A DNA stretch of 64,000 nucleotides from Actinomycetota bacterium (GTDB lineage Bacteria > Actinomycetota > Actinomycetes > Nanopelagicales > Nanopelagicaceae), in the NCBI GenBank assembly GCA_016870975.1, contig VGAE01000002.1, positions 1-64,000 on the forward strand, given 5' to 3'. A program made the translations under genes and the position numbers. Positions within the stretch are counted from its first letter, which is position 1, and each line of letters opens with the position of its first letter. The notes under the pieces are model-generated. The model ran no database searches and was not told the DNA's origin. It saw only the letters and a list, made by a program, of their open reading frames with translations. Below, one piece after another: positions 63,633 through 64,000 of the stretch.

Positions 63633-64000
63633 TTAGACCTTCAGATACTTTCTTAGGGTAAGAGTAGAGGCTACGGTCGCTACTAGTAAACCTGTCCCAA
63701 GTAAGTATGCGGAGCTCAGCCAAACATCGTTCCACGTAAAGAAATTTGTGAAAGATAGTAATGGCGCTATTCGGTCATCAATCACATATTTCAGTCCAGA
63801 AAGAAGTCCAACGCTAAAGCTCCAGCCGACTAAAGATGCAAATATACCTTCCAAGATAAAAGGTAATTGAATCGAAAATGATGTCGCTCCAACAAGTTTC
63901 ATAACGTTTGTTTCACGACGTCGATTAAATGCAGCAATTCTCAAGGTGTTGCTAATTAGCAACGCAGCCGTTAGCACGCTCGCAAAACCGATTGCTAAAG
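63633..64000 (-). CDS. ftsX: Cell division protein FtsX, C-terminal part (partial)
   Basis: Only the last 122 or so codons are in the window; the frame is open to base 64000. ALLISNTLRIAAFNRRRETN then VMKLVGATSFSIQLPFILEG is the FtsX signature between helices 2 and 3. FtsX with FtsE controls peptidoglycan hydrolases at division. Adjacent to the S41 protease as in other Actinobacteria. Confidence 0.93.
   Translation of the reverse strand, partial: LAIGFASVLTAALLISNTLRIAAFNRRRETNVMKLVGATSFSIQLPFILEGIFASLVGWSFSVGLLSGLKYVIDDRIAPLLSFTNFFTWNDVWLSSAYLLGTGLLVATVASTLTLRKYLKV

Overview
The window reads as a chromosomal segment of a streamlined, low-GC actinobacterium, most likely of the freshwater acI lineage (Candidatus Nanopelagicales, Planktophila/Nanopelagicus-like). 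The evidence is an actinorhodopsin gene, several protein families largely restricted to Actinobacteria (DUF3039, DUF3052, DUF4032, DUF2017, a fused RNase H-phosphatase), gene order that parallels Mycobacterium and Streptomyces, moderate base composition by eye, and extremely tight packing: many 4-bp ATGA overlaps, convergent stops sharing bases, and few gaps above 200 bp. No prophage, insertion sequence, integron or CRISPR array was seen.

Layout. 1-605: the 3' end of a Kef-type antiporter and RNase P RNA. 627-7146: minus-strand genes forming a zinc ribbon / RNase H-phosphatase / peptide-binding protein / NagA operon, an aquaporin-ArsC arsenic pair, and a GNAT enzyme with a tiny membrane protein. 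7243-9762: a Cys/Met-metabolism PLP enzyme, a truncated CcdA-like gene and a nitroreductase. 9910-12937: a glucose-type ABC importer without its ATPase. 13309-20893: tRNA-Val, peroxiredoxin, DUF3052, AceE, a decayed glgB tail, and an MFS / YbbN-like / DUF4032 operon. 20927-26939: AI-2E-family permease, a decayed Opp/Dpp ATPase tail, aldehyde dehydrogenase, small conserved proteins, cobalamin adenosyltransferase and MurA.

26936-48629 is a nearly continuous minus-strand block whose order matches the argS-lysA-hom-thrC-thrB-rho-rpmE-prfA-prmC-tsaC-wecA-atp block of mycobacteria, with glyA placed between tsaC and wecA. It carries aspartate-family amino-acid synthesis, translation termination, and the complete H+ ATP synthase with two AtpI/AtpZ-type assembly proteins. 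48815-51742 has a xylH relic, tRNA-Leu, a coiled-coil protein and an OatA-like acyltransferase. 51751-54739 has a histone-H1-like membrane protein, RdgB, RNase PH and MurI. The actinorhodopsin (54987-55775) sits between murI and the DUF3039-clpS-DUF2017 operon, followed by argF, the three-gene proton-translocating transhydrogenase, tmRNA, SmpB, an S41 protease and the 3' part of ftsX.

Two themes stand out. First, bioenergetics: a light-driven proton pump, a proton-driven NADPH-producing transhydrogenase and the ATP synthase lie in the same 64 kb, so light-made proton-motive force could feed both ATP and NADPH (inference). Second, streamlining is caught in progress: four gene relics (ccdA-like, glgB, oppD/dppF-like, xylH-like) survive as 3' fragments. 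At least twelve genes show a TAnnnT hexamer exactly six bases before the start codon, the layout of leaderless transcripts. No clearly new multi-gene defence or biosynthetic system was recognised. The most unusual single items are the H1-like/TM/FN3 protein, the apparent ATA start of rdgB, the divergent leaderless promoters at 57037-57078, and the carotenoid-antenna glycine of the rhodopsin.
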